Assembly (NCBI RefSeq): GCF_031834615.1
Contig: NZ_CP115543.1
Location: 378,501-442,500 of the forward strand
Direction: 5' to 3'
DNA: 64,000 bases
From: Stenotrophomonas aracearum
Lineage (GTDB): Bacteria > Pseudomonadota > Gammaproteobacteria > Xanthomonadales > Xanthomonadaceae
Shown here: piece by piece, positions 50,933 through 60,900 of the stretch
Numbering within the stretch: the first letter of the stretch is position 1
Layout of the letters: each line of letters opens with the position of its first letter
Made by a program: the position numbers and the translations under genes
Notes under the pieces: generated by a model
The model's database searches: none
Told to the model about the DNA's origin: nothing
Seen by the model: only the letters and a program-made list of their open reading frames with translations

Positions 50933-51570
50933 GGGTGCAGAGTGTGATCCAACGCCGTATTGAGCTCCATCACATTCACCCGTGGCTGCCCGAACACCCC
51001 CCACTGCGGCCCCTCCGTTTGCGCGGCCACCAAGGCTTCTACCTGCGCGGCGTCCATGCCTCGCGCACGCGCCACCCGCGCCACCTGCACGGCTGCGGCC
51101 TGTGGCGAGATCTCCGGATCCATGCCGGCACCGGACTGGGTCACCAGGTCGCCGGGTACGGCACTGGTAGGCACGCCCTCGCGAAGCGCGACCGCCGCCG
51201 TAGCCTCACGCACGCGTTCCTGCAGTGCCGGATTGCTGCGGGCCAGGTTGCTGCCCGCCGCCGCCATCGGGTCGTAGCCGGCGGCCGAGGGCCGGGTCTG
51301 GAAGTAGCCGTCCCCGGCAAACGGCTGCGCGACGAGGCGCGAACCTCGCACCTGGCCGTCGACGACCAGCAGGCTGCCGTCGGCCTTCGCGGGGAACAGG
51401 GCGCGGCTGACCGTCGTCGTGCCCACCGCATACGCCAGCCCAAGCACCAGCAGGCTGGCCACACCCAGCCCAATGGCCGGGCGCAGTGCACCCCGGTGCT
51501 GCAGGGCGACGGAAACAGCGGCGCGGGTACGCGCCGGAGGGGAAAGCGAAACAGCAGCAGAGCGGTTCAT
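50929..51570 (-). CDS. kdpC: KdpC subunit of the potassium-transporting ATPase
   Basis: A 213-residue protein with one N-terminal membrane helix ([20 protein letters not shown], about 32-51) and a periplasmic domain with the family motifs [17 protein letters not shown] and [16 protein letters not shown]. It stabilises the KdpFABC complex and may help bind ATP/K+. About 30 N-terminal residues before the helix are Arg/Ala-rich and longer than the usual KdpC. It overlaps both neighbours by four bases. Confidence 0.95.
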   Translation of the reverse strand: MNRSAAVSLSPPARTRAAVSVALQHRGALRPAIGLGVASLLVLGLAYAVGTTTVSRALFPAKADGSLLVVDGQVRGSRLVAQPFAGDGYFQTRPSAAGYDPMAAAGSNLARSNPALQERVREATAAVALREGVPTSAVPGDLVTQSGAGMDPEISPQAAAVQVARVARARGMDAAQVEALVAAQTEGPQWGVFGQPRVNVMELNTALDHTLHP

Positions 51571-53618
51571 GCGCCGAATACCGAGAAGAGGAAGAGGTCG
51601 ATCAACTTGATGGCCGCGAACGGCAGCAGCACGCCACCCAGCCCGTACACCAGCATGTTCCGGCGCAGCAGCGCGGTGGCCGTGGCCGGGCGGAAGCGCA
51701 CACCGCGCAGCGCCAGCGGAATCAGGGCCGGAATCACCAGCGCGTTGAAGATCAGTGCCGCCAGCACCGCGTTGCGCGGGCTGGACAGCTGCATCACGTT
51801 CAACGTCGCCATCGCCGGCAACGTCGCCGCGAACAACGCCGGCAGGATCGCGAAGTACTTGGAGACATCGTTGGCCAGCGAGAACGTGGTCAGCGCGCCG
51901 CGCGTGATCAGCTGCTGCTTGCCCACTTCCACCACCGCCAGCAGCTTGGTCGGGTCCGAATCCAGGTCCACCATGTTGCCGGCTTCCTTCGCCGCCTGGG
52001 TGCCGGAGTTCATCGCCAGACCGATGTCGGCCTGGGCCAGCGCGGGCGCATCGTTGGTGCCGTCGCCGACCATCGCCACCAGCCGTCCACCGGCCTGCTC
52101 GGCGCGGATCCGGGCCAGTTTGTCTTCCGGGCGCGCCTCGGCGATGTAGTCGTCCACGCCCGCTTCGGCCGCAATGGCCGCAGCGGTGAGCGGGTTGTCG
52201 CCGGTGATCATCACCGTGCGGATGCCCATCGCGCGCAGCTGCGCGAACTTCTCGCGCATGCCGTGCTTGACCACGTCGCTCAGCTCGATCACGCCCAGTA
52301 CGTGGCGCCCTTCGCATACCACCAGCGGGGTCGCGCCATTTCGCGCCACCTGTTCCACCCGCCCGGCCAGCTCGGCCGGCACGCTGCCGCCCAGCTCACG
52401 CACATACGCGGTGATCGCATCGGCGGCGCCCTTGCGGATGCGCCGGCCGCCGTCCAGGTCCACGCCGGACATGCGGGTCTGCGCGCTGAAGGCGAGGTAC
52501 TCCGCCTTGTCAGGCTCGCTCGTGGTGCAACCCTGCTCACGCGCAAGGCGCACGATGGATTTGCCCTCCGGGGTCGGGTCGGCCAGCGAGGACAGCAGCG
52601 CCGCTTCGCGCAGCTGGGTCGCCTCGATTCCGGCCAGCGCGTGGAAGTGGCTGGCCTGGCGGTCGCCGTGGGTGATGGTGCCGGTCTTGTCGAGCAGCAG
52701 CACGTCCACGTCGCCGGCCACTTCCACCGCCTTGCCGCTCTTGGCCAGGATGTTGGCGGCCAGCGCACGGTTCATGCCGGCAATGCCAATCGCCGGCAGC
52801 AGCCCACCGATGGTGGTCGGAATCAGGCACACCAGCAGCGCGATCAGCAGCAGCGGGTCGACCTTCACCCCGACGAACGCACCGATCGCCGGCAGCGTGG
52901 CCACCACCACCAGGAAGGTCAGCGTCATCGCCGCCAGCAGCAGGGTCAGGGCCACCTCGTTCGGCGTCTTCTGCCGGTTGGCGCCTTCCACCAGCGCAAT
53001 CATGCGGTCCAGGAAACTGTGCCCCGGCTCGGCGGTGATCTTCACGATGATCTGGTCGGAGAGCACCTTGGTGCCGCCGATCACGCCGCTGCGGTCGGTG
53101 CCGGCCTCGCGCAGCACCGGGGCCGACTCGCCGGTCACCGCCGCTTCGTTGATGGTGGCCAGGCCGTGCACGATCTCGCCGTCGGCAGGCACCAGCTCGC
53201 CGGCACTGACGATCACATGGTCGCCCGGGCGCAGCTCGGCGGCCGGTACCTGGGTTTCACTGGCACCGGCATGCGCGGCTGCAAGGCGACGTGCGCTCAG
53301 GTCCTGGCGTGCACGGCGCAGCGACGCAGCCTGGCCACGACCGCGCGCTTCGGCCACCGCTTCGGCGAAATTGCCGAACAGCACGGTCAGCAGCAGGATG
53401 GCGGTCACCGCCAGGCCGAAGCCCAGCGGCGCGTTGCCGGTGAGCGTGACCAGCAGGCTGACCAGCGTGCCCACCATCACTACCGCCATCACCGGGCTGT
53501 GCAGCAGGTGGCGCGGCGACAGCTTGACCACCGCATCGCGCAGTGCCCGGCGCAGGCCGGCGCCATCAAGCAGGCGTGGGCGGCGGGTGGAAGTTGCATT
53601 CAAGGGATAGGTACTCAT
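51567..53618 (-). CDS. kdpB: KdpB, P-type ATPase subunit
   Basis: Catalytic P-type ATPase subunit of 683 residues. It has the actuator motif TGES (162-165), the phosphorylated aspartate D310 in DKTGT (310-314) and the hinge motif [14 protein letters not shown]. Seven or eight helices. It hydrolyses ATP to drive K+ uptake through KdpA. Packed between kdpA (11 bases) and kdpC (4-base overlap). No oddities seen. Confidence 0.97.
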   Translation of the reverse strand: MSTYPLNATSTRRPRLLDGAGLRRALRDAVVKLSPRHLLHSPVMAVVMVGTLVSLLVTLTGNAPLGFGLAVTAILLLTVLFGNFAEAVAEARGRGQAASLRRARQDLSARRLAAAHAGASETQVPAAELRPGDHVIVSAGELVPADGEIVHGLATINEAAVTGESAPVLREAGTDRSGVIGGTKVLSDQIIVKITAEPGHSFLDRMIALVEGANRQKTPNEVALTLLLAAMTLTFLVVVATLPAIGAFVGVKVDPLLLIALLVCLIPTTIGGLLPAIGIAGMNRALAANILAKSGKAVEVAGDVDVLLLDKTGTITHGDRQASHFHALAGIEATQLREAALLSSLADPTPEGKSIVRLAREQGCTTSEPDKAEYLAFSAQTRMSGVDLDGGRRIRKGAADAITAYVRELGGSVPAELAGRVEQVARNGATPLVVCEGRHVLGVIELSDVVKHGMREKFAQLRAMGIRTVMITGDNPLTAAAIAAEAGVDDYIAEARPEDKLARIRAEQAGGRLVAMVGDGTNDAPALAQADIGLAMNSGTQAAKEAGNMVDLDSDPTKLLAVVEVGKQQLITRGALTTFSLANDVSKYFAILPALFAATLPAMATLNVMQLSSPRNAVLAALIFNALVIPALIPLALRGVRFRPATATALLRRNMLVYGLGGVLLPFAAIKLIDLFLFSVFGA

Positions 53619-53629
53619 GGTCTCGCGTC

Positions 53630-55342
53630 TCAGCGCAGCGTCAGCGACAGGTGGTCGGCAACCGGCCCCAGCACCAGCGCCGGCATGAACTGCAATACGG
53701 TCAGGACGACGATCAGCGCGATCAGGGTCAGCGCGAAGGTCGGGGTTTCAATCTGCAGCGTCCCCGCCGATTCCGGCGCACGCCGCTTGGCCGCCAGCTG
53801 GGCGCAGACGATCAGCGGAATCACCAGCACCGGGTAGCGGCCCAGCAGCAGCACCAGGGTGCAGCTCAGGTTCCACCACGGCGTGGCATCGCCCAGTCCT
53901 TCGAAGCCCGAGCCGTTGTTGGCGAAGGCCGACACGTACTCGTAGAACACCTGGCTGACGCCATGGAAGGCCGGGTTGGAGGTGCCGGTGATCGAGGGAA
54001 TGGCCAGCGTGATCGCGGTGAACGCCAGGAGGGTGATCGGCTGCAGCAGCACCAGCAACGCGAGCAGGCGCACCTGGGGGGTTTCCAGCTTGCGGCCGAG
54101 CAGTTCCGGGGTACGCCCGGTCATCAGCCCGGCCAGGAACACACCCAGCAGCAGATACACGAGGAACTGCTGCAGGCCGCAGCCGATGCCGCCCCAGATC
54201 GCGCTGACCAGCATGTTCACCATCGGCACCGCACCGGCCAGCGGGCTGAGCGAATCGTGCATGCCGTTGACCGAGCCGTTGGAGACCTGGGTGGTGATCG
54301 CCGCCCACAAGGCCGTGCCGTCGGCACCGAAGCGCACTTCCTTGCCTTCCATCAGCAGCGGGCTGGCGGCCGTGGCCGAATGGCCTTCCAGCCACACCGT
54401 GGCGGCCACCGAGACGCTGGACATCGCCAGCATGCAGCCGAACACCAGCCCGGCCAGGCGCTTGCGCCCGGTGAAGGCGCCGAGCATGAACACCACCGCG
54501 ATCGGGATCAGCAGGATGCCGATCAGTTCCAGTGCGTTCGACAGCGGGGTCGGGTTTTCCAGCGGCATGCTGCTGTTGGGGCCGTACCAGCCGCCCCCGT
54601 TGGCACCCAGCTGCTTGGCCGCGACCATTGCAGCGACCGGGCCCAGCGGCAGCTTCTGGCTGTCCATGCCGGCCGTGGCGTCGATCGGCGTGGCGGTGGG
54701 GCCACCCGCCAGCGTGGAGGGCACGCCCTGGCTGGTCAGCAGCACGGCCCACAGAAGGCACAGCGGCAGCATGAAGCGCACGCACGAACGCACCACGTCG
54801 GCGTAGTAGTTGCCCACGTCGATGCGGCGGTCGGCCGGCAGGGCAGGGTCGGCGGGTTCGCCTTCCGGAGCGGTACCGAACAGCGCCCGCAGCGTGGCCA
54901 CCACCAGTGCCAGGCCCATCATCGGGGTGACGACCTGCAGGCCGGTGATCGCGGTCATCTGCGAGAAGTACGACAGCTGCGCCTGGCCGGAGTAGTGCTG
55001 CTGGTTGGTGTTGGTCAGGAACGAGACCATCGTGTGCAGCGCCGTGTCCCAGCGCATGTTGGGAATCTGGTCGGGGTTGAACGGCAGCCAGGCCTGGGTC
55101 ATGAACACCGTCTGCACCAGCACGGCAATCACCAGGTTGCTCAGCAGGAACGCGCCCACGTAGCCGCGCCAGGACATGCCGCGCAGCGGATTCACGCCCA
55201 GCACGCGGTACAGCGGCTTCTCAATCCAGGCAAACAGCGCGTCGCCGCGCATCGGCCCACCGCGCATCACCCGGGCCAGGTACAGCCCAAGCGGAAAGGC
55301 CAGCACGATGCTGGCCAGCAGGATCAACAGGATCTCGGTCAT
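53630..55342 (-). CDS. kdpA: KdpA, potassium-channel-like subunit
   Basis: 570 residues with about ten helices, a member of the superfamily of K+ transporters. Selectivity-loop segments are seen as [34 protein letters not shown] and [10 protein letters not shown]. It binds and passes K+ in the KdpFABC complex. Starts 12 bases after the small kdpF gene. Confidence 0.96.
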   Translation of the reverse strand: MTEILLILLASIVLAFPLGLYLARVMRGGPMRGDALFAWIEKPLYRVLGVNPLRGMSWRGYVGAFLLSNLVIAVLVQTVFMTQAWLPFNPDQIPNMRWDTALHTMVSFLTNTNQQHYSGQAQLSYFSQMTAITGLQVVTPMMGLALVVATLRALFGTAPEGEPADPALPADRRIDVGNYYADVVRSCVRFMLPLCLLWAVLLTSQGVPSTLAGGPTATPIDATAGMDSQKLPLGPVAAMVAAKQLGANGGGWYGPNSSMPLENPTPLSNALELIGILLIPIAVVFMLGAFTGRKRLAGLVFGCMLAMSSVSVAATVWLEGHSATAASPLLMEGKEVRFGADGTALWAAITTQVSNGSVNGMHDSLSPLAGAVPMVNMLVSAIWGGIGCGLQQFLVYLLLGVFLAGLMTGRTPELLGRKLETPQVRLLALLVLLQPITLLAFTAITLAIPSITGTSNPAFHGVSQVFYEYVSAFANNGSGFEGLGDATPWWNLSCTLVLLLGRYPVLVIPLIVCAQLAAKRRAPESAGTLQIETPTFALTLIALIVVLTVLQFMPALVLGPVADHLSLTLR

Positions 55343-55354
55343 GGTCGGCTCCGG

Positions 55355-55498
55355 TCAGAACTTTTCGGGCGCAAGCACGACGTACAGCAGGTAGGCGGCG
55401 GCAACGAGCACCAGCACCCCGCACACCAGCGAAAGCCAGGCAGGCAGGGTAGGGCTCGCCGCGGCGGCGGCAGCAACAACAGGCAGGGTCAGGCTCAT
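55355..55498 (-). CDS. kdpF: KdpF, small stabilising subunit, 47 aa
   Basis: Too short for routine annotation, but clear by position and shape. ATG 55498 to TGA 55355 encodes a 47-residue protein with a single membrane helix (VCGVLVLVAAAYLLYVVL, about 25-42) and an end APEKF, like the AEAF/PERF ends of known KdpF. Usual KdpF proteins are about 29 residues. Here the Ala-rich N-terminus adds about 18, or a downstream GTG (about residue 25) could be used. It lies immediately upstream of kdpA, as in other kdpFABC operons. Confidence 0.85.
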   Translation of the reverse strand: MSLTLPVVAAAAAASPTLPAWLSLVCGVLVLVAAAYLLYVVLAPEKF

Positions 55499-55585
55499 GG
55501 GACGTCCAGGTGGAACCACTCCACGTCAGGCCGTCATGGTGGTCCCCGGGCGCGTAAACGCTCCACGCCCAAGCCGGTGCAGGAG

Positions 55586-55604
55586 CGTAAAAAGGCCGTA
55601 AAAA
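55586..55604 (-). promoter_or_regulatory. TTTTTACG direct repeat, candidate KdpE site
   Basis: CGTAAAAA occurs at 55586-55593 and again at 55597-55604, an 11-base period. Read in the kdp direction this is TTTTTACG twice, on the same face of the helix, 88-107 bases before kdpF. KdpE boxes in enterics are T-rich, which makes this the best candidate in the region. Not experimentally shown. Confidence 0.45.
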
Positions 55605-55627
55605 GTAGAGCCGGGCTCTGCCCGGCT
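55605..55627 (+). repeat. SMAG/REP-type palindrome upstream of kdpF
   Basis: GTAG (55605-55608), AGCCGGGC (55609-55616), loop TCT, GCCCGGCT (55620-55627). It abuts the TTTTTACG repeats and lies 11 bases from the stop of the next gene. Confidence 0.85.
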
Positions 55628-55637
55628 CCTTCAACCC

Positions 55638-56306
55638 TTACCCGCGCGGGTCGGTCTCCACACCCTTCAACAACCGGTACCGCTGCAGGGTCTCCTCGAT
55701 CTCCGCATCCAGCGCCTTGCGCTGGTCCAGGTACGAGGCCTGCATGCGCTTCTGGGTCACCAGTTCGGCGTGGCGCAGGCGGATGTCCTCGGCCTGCTTG
55801 GGCAGCACCGGCTGGCCGGCCAGTTCGCGGTCGCCCGCGCTGCCCAGCAACGTCACCAGCGCGTCGCGCAGGCTGGCCACGTTGTAGTTGGCGGTGTTCA
55901 CGTTGTTGTCCAGGATCCCGGTGCGCTCCACGAACACGCGGCGCAGGTCGGCTTCGTCCTCGTAGGTGGAGAGCATCGCCTGCTCGGTGCGCTTGCGGGT
56001 GTCTTCCGCCGCCTGGTCCAGCTGGGCCTGCGCCGCCGCAACGGCGGCGTCGGCACGCTCTTCCTCGGTCAGGGTGCGCTCCACGCCACCCTTGCGCAGG
56101 CCGCTGTTGACGCTGAATTCCTCGCGCGCGCTGTTCACCGCCTCCTGCGGCAGGGCATCGCTGCAGATCCGCTCACTGCCCTTGTTCCAGCAGTACAGCT
56201 TCTTGGCCTTGGCATCGGTGCTGCTGCGCTTGGCCTGCGCCTGTGCGCCGAGCACGGGCGCGGCCAGCAGCAGGCCGATCATGGTGAACGTGGCAATCCT
56301 GGACAT
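55638..56306 (-). CDS. Secreted coiled-coil protein with DUF4124-like start, 222 aa
   Basis: The signal peptide MSRIATFTMIGLLLAAPVLGAQA is followed by a short YCWNKGSERICSDALP segment with two cysteines (a DUF4124-like pattern) and then a long helical, coiled-coil-prone body (about 85-215: RADAAVAAAQAQLDQAAE and LDQRKALDAEIEETLQRY). Periplasmic by prediction. Role unknown. It lies just beyond the kdp promoter region and 15 bases downstream of pyrE on the same strand. Confidence 0.75.
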   Translation of the reverse strand: MSRIATFTMIGLLLAAPVLGAQAQAKRSSTDAKAKKLYCWNKGSERICSDALPQEAVNSAREEFSVNSGLRKGGVERTLTEEERADAAVAAAQAQLDQAAEDTRKRTEQAMLSTYEDEADLRRVFVERTGILDNNVNTANYNVASLRDALVTLLGSAGDRELAGQPVLPKQAEDIRLRHAELVTQKRMQASYLDQRKALDAEIEETLQRYRLLKGVETDPRG

Positions 56307-56321
56307 GGGAGCCCCCTGCTC

Positions 56322-56981
56322 TCAACGCGTAGGACGGCTGCCGTAGCGGGACCGATAGTCCTCCAGCGGCTGCCGGTACCCGACAAGTTCCGGATTTCCG
56401 GAGGCAAAATCAAGCAGGTCGCCCAGCGTGGCCACGGCCACCACCGGAATGCCGGCTTCTTCGGCCACGGCCTGGGCGGCCGAACGGCGGTCGTCTTCCG
56501 AGGCGATCTCCTGCCGGTCCAGCGCCACCACGATGCCGGCCGGGGTGCCGCCGGCCTGCTTGATGATGGTCAGCGCCTCACGGATGGCGGTGCCGGCGGT
56601 GATCACGTCGTCCACGATCAGCACGCGCTTGCCGTTCATGTCCGCGCCGATCAGGTTGCCGCCTTCGCCGTGCGCCTTGGCTTCCTTGCGGTTGAAGCTC
56701 AGCGGCAGGTCGCGGCCGCGCTGGGCGAACTCGCAGGCGGTGGCGGTGGCCAGCGGAATGCCCTTGTAGGCCGGGCCGAACACGACGTCGAACTTCAGGC
56801 CGGTGGCTTCCACCGCATCGGCGTAGCAGGCGGCCAGCTGGGCCATCTTCGCGCCGGAATCGAAACGGCCGGCATTGAAGAAGTAGGGGCTCAGGCGGCC
56901 CGACTTGAGGGTGAACTGGCCAAAACGCAGCGCATCGGCGGTCAGCGCCAGCTGCAGGAAACGGTAACGGTGGTCGCTCAT
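56322..56981 (-). CDS. pyrE: Orotate phosphoribosyltransferase
   Basis: Type I phosphoribosyltransferase of 219 residues in pyrimidine synthesis, making OMP from orotate and PRPP. The PRPP-binding motif is VLIVDDVITAGTAI (about 119-132), the flexible hood is RKEAKAHGEGG with catalytic lysines, and the N-terminal FTLKSGRLSPYFFNAG is typical. Divergent from the exonuclease III gene with 165 bases between starts. Confidence 0.96.
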   Translation of the reverse strand: MSDHRYRFLQLALTADALRFGQFTLKSGRLSPYFFNAGRFDSGAKMAQLAACYADAVEATGLKFDVVFGPAYKGIPLATATACEFAQRGRDLPLSFNRKEAKAHGEGGNLIGADMNGKRVLIVDDVITAGTAIREALTIIKQAGGTPAGIVVALDRQEIASEDDRRSAAQAVAEEAGIPVVAVATLGDLLDFASGNPELVGYRQPLEDYRSRYGSRPTR

Positions 56982-57146
56982 CTGAAGCTCTATTCAATTC
57001 TCTTGGAGCGCAGATGCTAATGCATCCCTGCCAATTCAGGCTCGTGACCCCCTGCCGCAGGCCGCTGCGGTGGCCGGATCCGGCCAGCCGATGGGCCGGG
57101 CAACCCGGTATGCTTTGTCGGTTACCGCTCTTGTATCCGGGTCAGC

Positions 57147-57947
57147 ATGCGCATCATCAGTTTCAACGCCAATGGCATCCGTTCCGCCGCCACCAAGGGC
57201 TTTCTCGAGTGGTTCCGTGCCCAGGACGCCGACGTGCTGTGCATCCAGGAGACCAAGGCGCAGGAAGACCAGCTGACCGACCCGATGTTCCGTCCGGACG
57301 GCCACCACTGCTTCTACCGTGACGCAATCACCAAGAAGGGCTACAGCGGCGTGGCCATCTACAGCAAGCGTGAGCCCGACCAGGTCATCACCTCGCTGGG
57401 CTGGGCCCCGTTCGACGACGAGGGCCGCTACATCGAGGCCCGCTACGGCAAACTCAGCGTGGTCTCCTTCTATATCCCCTCGGGCAGCTCGGGCGACCTG
57501 CGCCAGGGCTTCAAGTACGAAGTGATGGAATGGCTGCGCCCGATCCTGGCCGAATGGCTGGCCAGCGGCCGCGACTACGTGCTCTGCGGGGACTGGAACA
57601 TCGTGCGTTCGGCGCTGGACATCAAGAACTGGAAGTCCAACCAGAAGAACTCCGGCTGCCTGCCGCCCGAGCGCGACTGGCTCAACGGCCAGTGCGTGGA
57701 CGCCGGCCAGGCGCTGGATGTCGGCGCCGGCCAGGGCTGGACCGACGCCTACCGCCTGCTGCATCCCACCGGCGAGGACTACACCTGGTGGAGCAACCGT
57801 GGCGCGGCCCGGGCCAACAACGTGGGCTGGCGCATCGACTACCAGTTCGTCAGCCCCGGCCTGCGCGAGCGCCTGCGCGGCTGCTCGATCTACCGCGATG
57901 AGCGCTTCTCCGACCATGCCCCGTTCACGGTGGACTACGCCCCATGA
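57147..57947 (+). CDS. xthA: Exodeoxyribonuclease III
   Basis: AP endonuclease/3' exonuclease of the EEP family, 266 residues. The N-terminus is MRIISFNANGIRS, the metal-binding E is in IQETKAQEDQL, the catalytic region is CGDWNIVRSALDIKN, and the end is RIDYQFVS then FSDHAPFTVDY. In base-excision repair it cuts at abasic sites. It overlaps the following transporter gene by ATGA. Confidence 0.95.
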   Translation: MRIISFNANGIRSAATKGFLEWFRAQDADVLCIQETKAQEDQLTDPMFRPDGHHCFYRDAITKKGYSGVAIYSKREPDQVITSLGWAPFDDEGRYIEARYGKLSVVSFYIPSGSSGDLRQGFKYEVMEWLRPILAEWLASGRDYVLCGDWNIVRSALDIKNWKSNQKNSGCLPPERDWLNGQCVDAGQALDVGAGQGWTDAYRLLHPTGEDYTWWSNRGAARANNVGWRIDYQFVSPGLRERLRGCSIYRDERFSDHAPFTVDYAP

Positions 57948-59239
57948 GTGAAGCGGCGGCGCCGGTGTCCTACAAGGGCTGGGCCGGCATCAAGCGCGCG
58001 TTCGGCACGCCCTCGGCGCTGACCATGGCGTTCCTGGGCTTCGGCAGCGGCCTGCCGTTCCTGCTGATCGCCTCGCAGACCCTGTCCACCCGCCTGCGTG
58101 ACGTCGGGCTGGACCTGGGCAGCATCGGCCTGATCAGCCTGGCCAGCTTCTTCTACCTGCTGAAGTTCGTCTGGGCGCCGCTGATCGACCGCTACGCGTT
58201 CCCGCTGATCGGCTTCCTCGGCCGCCGCCGTTCCTGGCTGCTGGCCTCGCAGGTCGGCGTCACCGGCGGCCTGTTCGCCCTGGCGTTCGTGCGTCCCGAA
58301 CTGGGCGTGACCCCGCTGGTGCTCTGGGTGCTCGCGGCCTCGTTCGCCGGCGCCACCCAGGATTCGGTGGTGGATGCCTACCGCATCGAAATCGCACCGG
58401 AAAGCGCCCAGGCCGCGCTCGCCGCTACCTACACGCTGGGCTACCGCATCGGCCTGATCCTGGCCGGCGCCGGCGCGCTGTACCTGGCCCAGTTCGAAGG
58501 CTGGATCGTGGCCTACCTGGCCATGGCCTCGCTGATGGTGCTGCCGATCGCCACCACCCTGTTCTGCCGCGAGCCGGCCCAGCCGGAAGTGCGGATGCAG
58601 CGCCGCATCGATTTCTTCGGCGCGTTCTGGCAACCCATCGCCAGCTTCTTCACCACCAATGGCGTGGTGCTGGCGCTGGTACTGCTCGCCTTCGTCGGCC
58701 TGTACAAGTTCCCGGACCAGGTGATCGGCGTGATGGCCGGCCCGTTCTACCTGGACTCCGGCTTCACCAAGGCCGACATCGCCACGGTGTCCAAGCTGTT
58801 CGGGGTCTGGATGGGCATCGGCGGCGCGTTTGTCGGTGGCATCGCGGTCGCGGCCTTCGGCTTCCGCCGCATGTTGCTGGTGGCCGCGCTCGGCGTGGCG
58901 CTGTCCAACCTGGCGTTCCTGCTGATGGCGCACAACCCCGGGCAGCTGTGGGCGTTTTACGCCGCCCTGAGCGCGGACAACCTGTTCCAGGGCTTTGCCG
59001 GCACGGTGCTGGTGGCCTTCATGTCCTCGCTGACCGACCGCAACTTCACCGCCACCCAGTACGCCCTGCTGGTCTCGCTGGCCAACCTGCCCGGCAAGTT
59101 CATGGGCGGCGCCTCCGGCTACATCGTCGAAGCCACTTCCTACAGCACCTTCTTCATCCTCAGCTCGGCCACGGTACTGCCGACGCTGCTGCTGCTGGTC
59201 TGGCTATGGCCGCGCATCCGCGACCGCAGCAACCCCTGA
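57944..59239 (+). CDS. ampG: AmpG-like MFS permease
   Basis: Twelve-helix major facilitator of 431 residues. Its start TMAFLGFGSGLPFLLIASQT and GLDLGSIGLISLASFFYLLKF follow AmpG, which imports GlcNAc-anhydroMurNAc muropeptides for cell-wall recycling and affects beta-lactamase induction. The substrate is inferred from family membership. The nearby anmK and M23 peptidase support a peptidoglycan recycling setting, although the neighbour of direct overlap is xthA. Confidence 0.85.
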   Translation: MSEAAAPVSYKGWAGIKRAFGTPSALTMAFLGFGSGLPFLLIASQTLSTRLRDVGLDLGSIGLISLASFFYLLKFVWAPLIDRYAFPLIGFLGRRRSWLLASQVGVTGGLFALAFVRPELGVTPLVLWVLAASFAGATQDSVVDAYRIEIAPESAQAALAATYTLGYRIGLILAGAGALYLAQFEGWIVAYLAMASLMVLPIATTLFCREPAQPEVRMQRRIDFFGAFWQPIASFFTTNGVVLALVLLAFVGLYKFPDQVIGVMAGPFYLDSGFTKADIATVSKLFGVWMGIGGAFVGGIAVAAFGFRRMLLVAALGVALSNLAFLLMAHNPGQLWAFYAALSADNLFQGFAGTVLVAFMSSLTDRNFTATQYALLVSLANLPGKFMGGASGYIVEATSYSTFFILSSATVLPTLLLLVWLWPRIRDRSNP

Positions 59240-59339
59240 GCCGGCTTCGTCCGGCACGCAGTTGCCCGCCGCCGCCGGGTGGGCCATGATCGACCCCGTT
59301 GTGCCGTGGGGGCGGTGCGTTGCCAACAGGGGGAAACAC

Positions 59340-59567
59340 ATGGCTGATCTAGTGCTGCGGGATCTCGACCCGCTGCTCAACGAGCGCATCCGGCGGGTCG
59401 CGGTCGCCCGTGGCTGGACCCGCGAGCACACCTGCGTGGTCCTGCTCGAGCAGGGCCTGTTCGCCAGCGAACTGGAAGTCCGCAGCGGCTTCCACGACCC
59501 CGAAGTAAACGCCCTGGCCGACGCCATCGCGGCCCTGCAGGCGCTCCCCGACGTCAAAGCCTTCTGA
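59340..59567 (+). CDS. FitA-like ribbon-helix-helix protein, 75 aa, no toxin partner
   Basis: A short protein beginning MADLVLRDLDPLLNERIRRVAVARG, the strand-helix-helix pattern of Arc/CopG/FitA antitoxins that bind DNA as dimers. GGGGGAA is spaced well before the ATG at 59340. The C-terminal half (LEQGLFASELEVRSGF) is acidic and could be the part that holds a partner. A VapC/PIN toxin would be expected right after it, but the next gene is anmK on the other strand. So it may be an orphan regulator. Confidence 0.72.
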   Translation: MADLVLRDLDPLLNERIRRVAVARGWTREHTCVVLLEQGLFASELEVRSGFHDPEVNALADAIAALQALPDVKAF

Positions 59568-59679
59568 CTCCCCCGCTGCGCATGCTGATTCGGTAGGGTC
59601 GCACCCGAGTCGACCGCCGACGCACTCCCCACGACCGATTACGGCATGACCCCGGATCGACACCGACGCATCACCCGGC

Positions 59680-60804
59680 TCAAGCCGGATAAATCGCCCC
59701 CAAAATCCGCGGCCCACGCGCCCCGGTAACACTCGGCAAGTTCCCCGGCAGCCCTTGCAACGTCCGGTGCGCCAACCAGGCAAACCCCATCGCCTCCAGA
59801 TAGTCCGGGTCCAACCCATGCACCGCACTGGACTCCACCACCACCCCAGGCAGCCGCGCGCTGAGCCGCCGCAGCAACTGGGGATTCCGCACCCCGCCAC
59901 CACACACCAGCACCCGTTTCGCCTCCGGCAGGTGCGCCAGCAATGCATCGGCCACGGTAGCCGCCGTCAATTCCAGCAAGGTCGCCTGTACATCCGCCGG
60001 CGCCAGCCCACGCCCATCCAGCGCCGCCTCGGCCCACGCCAGGTGGAACTGCTCCCGCCCTGTACTCTTCGGCGGCGGCAGCGCGAACCACGGCTCGGAA
60101 CGCCACTGCGCCAGCACCTCCTCATCGACCCGCCCGCTGGCCGCGAACGCGCCGTCCGCATCGAACGGCACCCCACGATGCCGCTCGCACCACGCATCCA
60201 TCAGCGCATTCGCCGGCCCGGTATCGAACCCGCGAGGGGTTCCTTCGCGCGGAATCAAAGTGAGGTTGGCGATCCCGCCCAGGTTCAACACCGCGCGGTC
60301 TTCATCGGCGGTGCCCAGCATGGCCAGGTGGAAAGCTGGCATCAGCGGCGCGCCATGCCCGCCGGCGGCCACGTCGCGGCGGCGGAAGTCGGCCACCGTG
60401 GTAATCCCGGTCAGCTCGGCAATCCGGTTCGCGTCGCCCAGCTGGCAGGTGAAAGCCGGATCGGCCAGCGGGCGGTGCCGCACGGTCTGCCCATGCGAAC
60501 CGATCGCCGCGACCCGGGGCGGATCCAGCGCGGCCTGTTCCAGCAGGCGGTTGGCAGCGGCCGCGAACGCGATTCCGATCTGCGCATCGATCCGGCCCAG
60601 CGTATCCAGTGAGCCCAGCTCGCCGCCTTCGCCCAGCGCCACCAGTTCGGCGCGGAGGGCCGGGTCCCAGGCATGGGTCAGGCCCTGCACGAAGCGGCAG
60701 CCACCGTGGTCGGGGAACTGCACCAGCGCGGCGTCGATGCCATCGGCGCTGGTGCCGGACATCAGGCCCAGGTAGAGCGGGGTAGAGAGATCAGGTGCGG
60801 TCAT
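59680..60804 (-). CDS. anmK: Anhydro-N-acetylmuramic acid kinase
   Basis: 374 residues of the ASKHA-like kinase family. The N-terminal nucleotide loop is [18 protein letters not shown], the substrate region is [12 protein letters not shown], a second phosphate motif is NLGGIANLT, and the late part is [12 protein letters not shown]. It converts anhydroMurNAc to MurNAc-6-P in peptidoglycan recycling. ATG 60804 is preferred because residues before it ([12 protein letters not shown]) are not conserved. Convergent with the RHH gene, 96 bases upstream of the M23 peptidase stop. Confidence 0.94.
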   Translation of the reverse strand: MTAPDLSTPLYLGLMSGTSADGIDAALVQFPDHGGCRFVQGLTHAWDPALRAELVALGEGGELGSLDTLGRIDAQIGIAFAAAANRLLEQAALDPPRVAAIGSHGQTVRHRPLADPAFTCQLGDANRIAELTGITTVADFRRRDVAAGGHGAPLMPAFHLAMLGTADEDRAVLNLGGIANLTLIPREGTPRGFDTGPANALMDAWCERHRGVPFDADGAFAASGRVDEEVLAQWRSEPWFALPPPKSTGREQFHLAWAEAALDGRGLAPADVQATLLELTAATVADALLAHLPEAKRVLVCGGGVRNPQLLRRLSARLPGVVVESSAVHGLDPDYLEAMGFAWLAHRTLQGLPGNLPSVTGARGPRILGAIYPA

Positions 60805-60862
60805 GGCCAGGCGGTTCAACAGGGTGCGTGCAGCTTCCGCGCAACCTGTTGCCGCCGTCAAT

Positions 60863-60885
60863 GCGCGCGCATCAGCTGCGCGCGC
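60863..60885. other. GC-rich perfect hairpin after the M23 gene
   Basis: GCGCGCGCA (60863-60871), loop TCAGC, TGCGCGCGC (60877-60885), 15 bases past the M23 stop. No T tract on the transcribed strand. Confidence 0.5.
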
Positions 60886-60900
60886 TGCACCGCGCGGCGA

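Noticed and set aside
59594..59620. GTAG followed by GGTCG...CGACC
   Set aside because: Arms only five bases with a long loop; not convincing as a member of the palindrome family.
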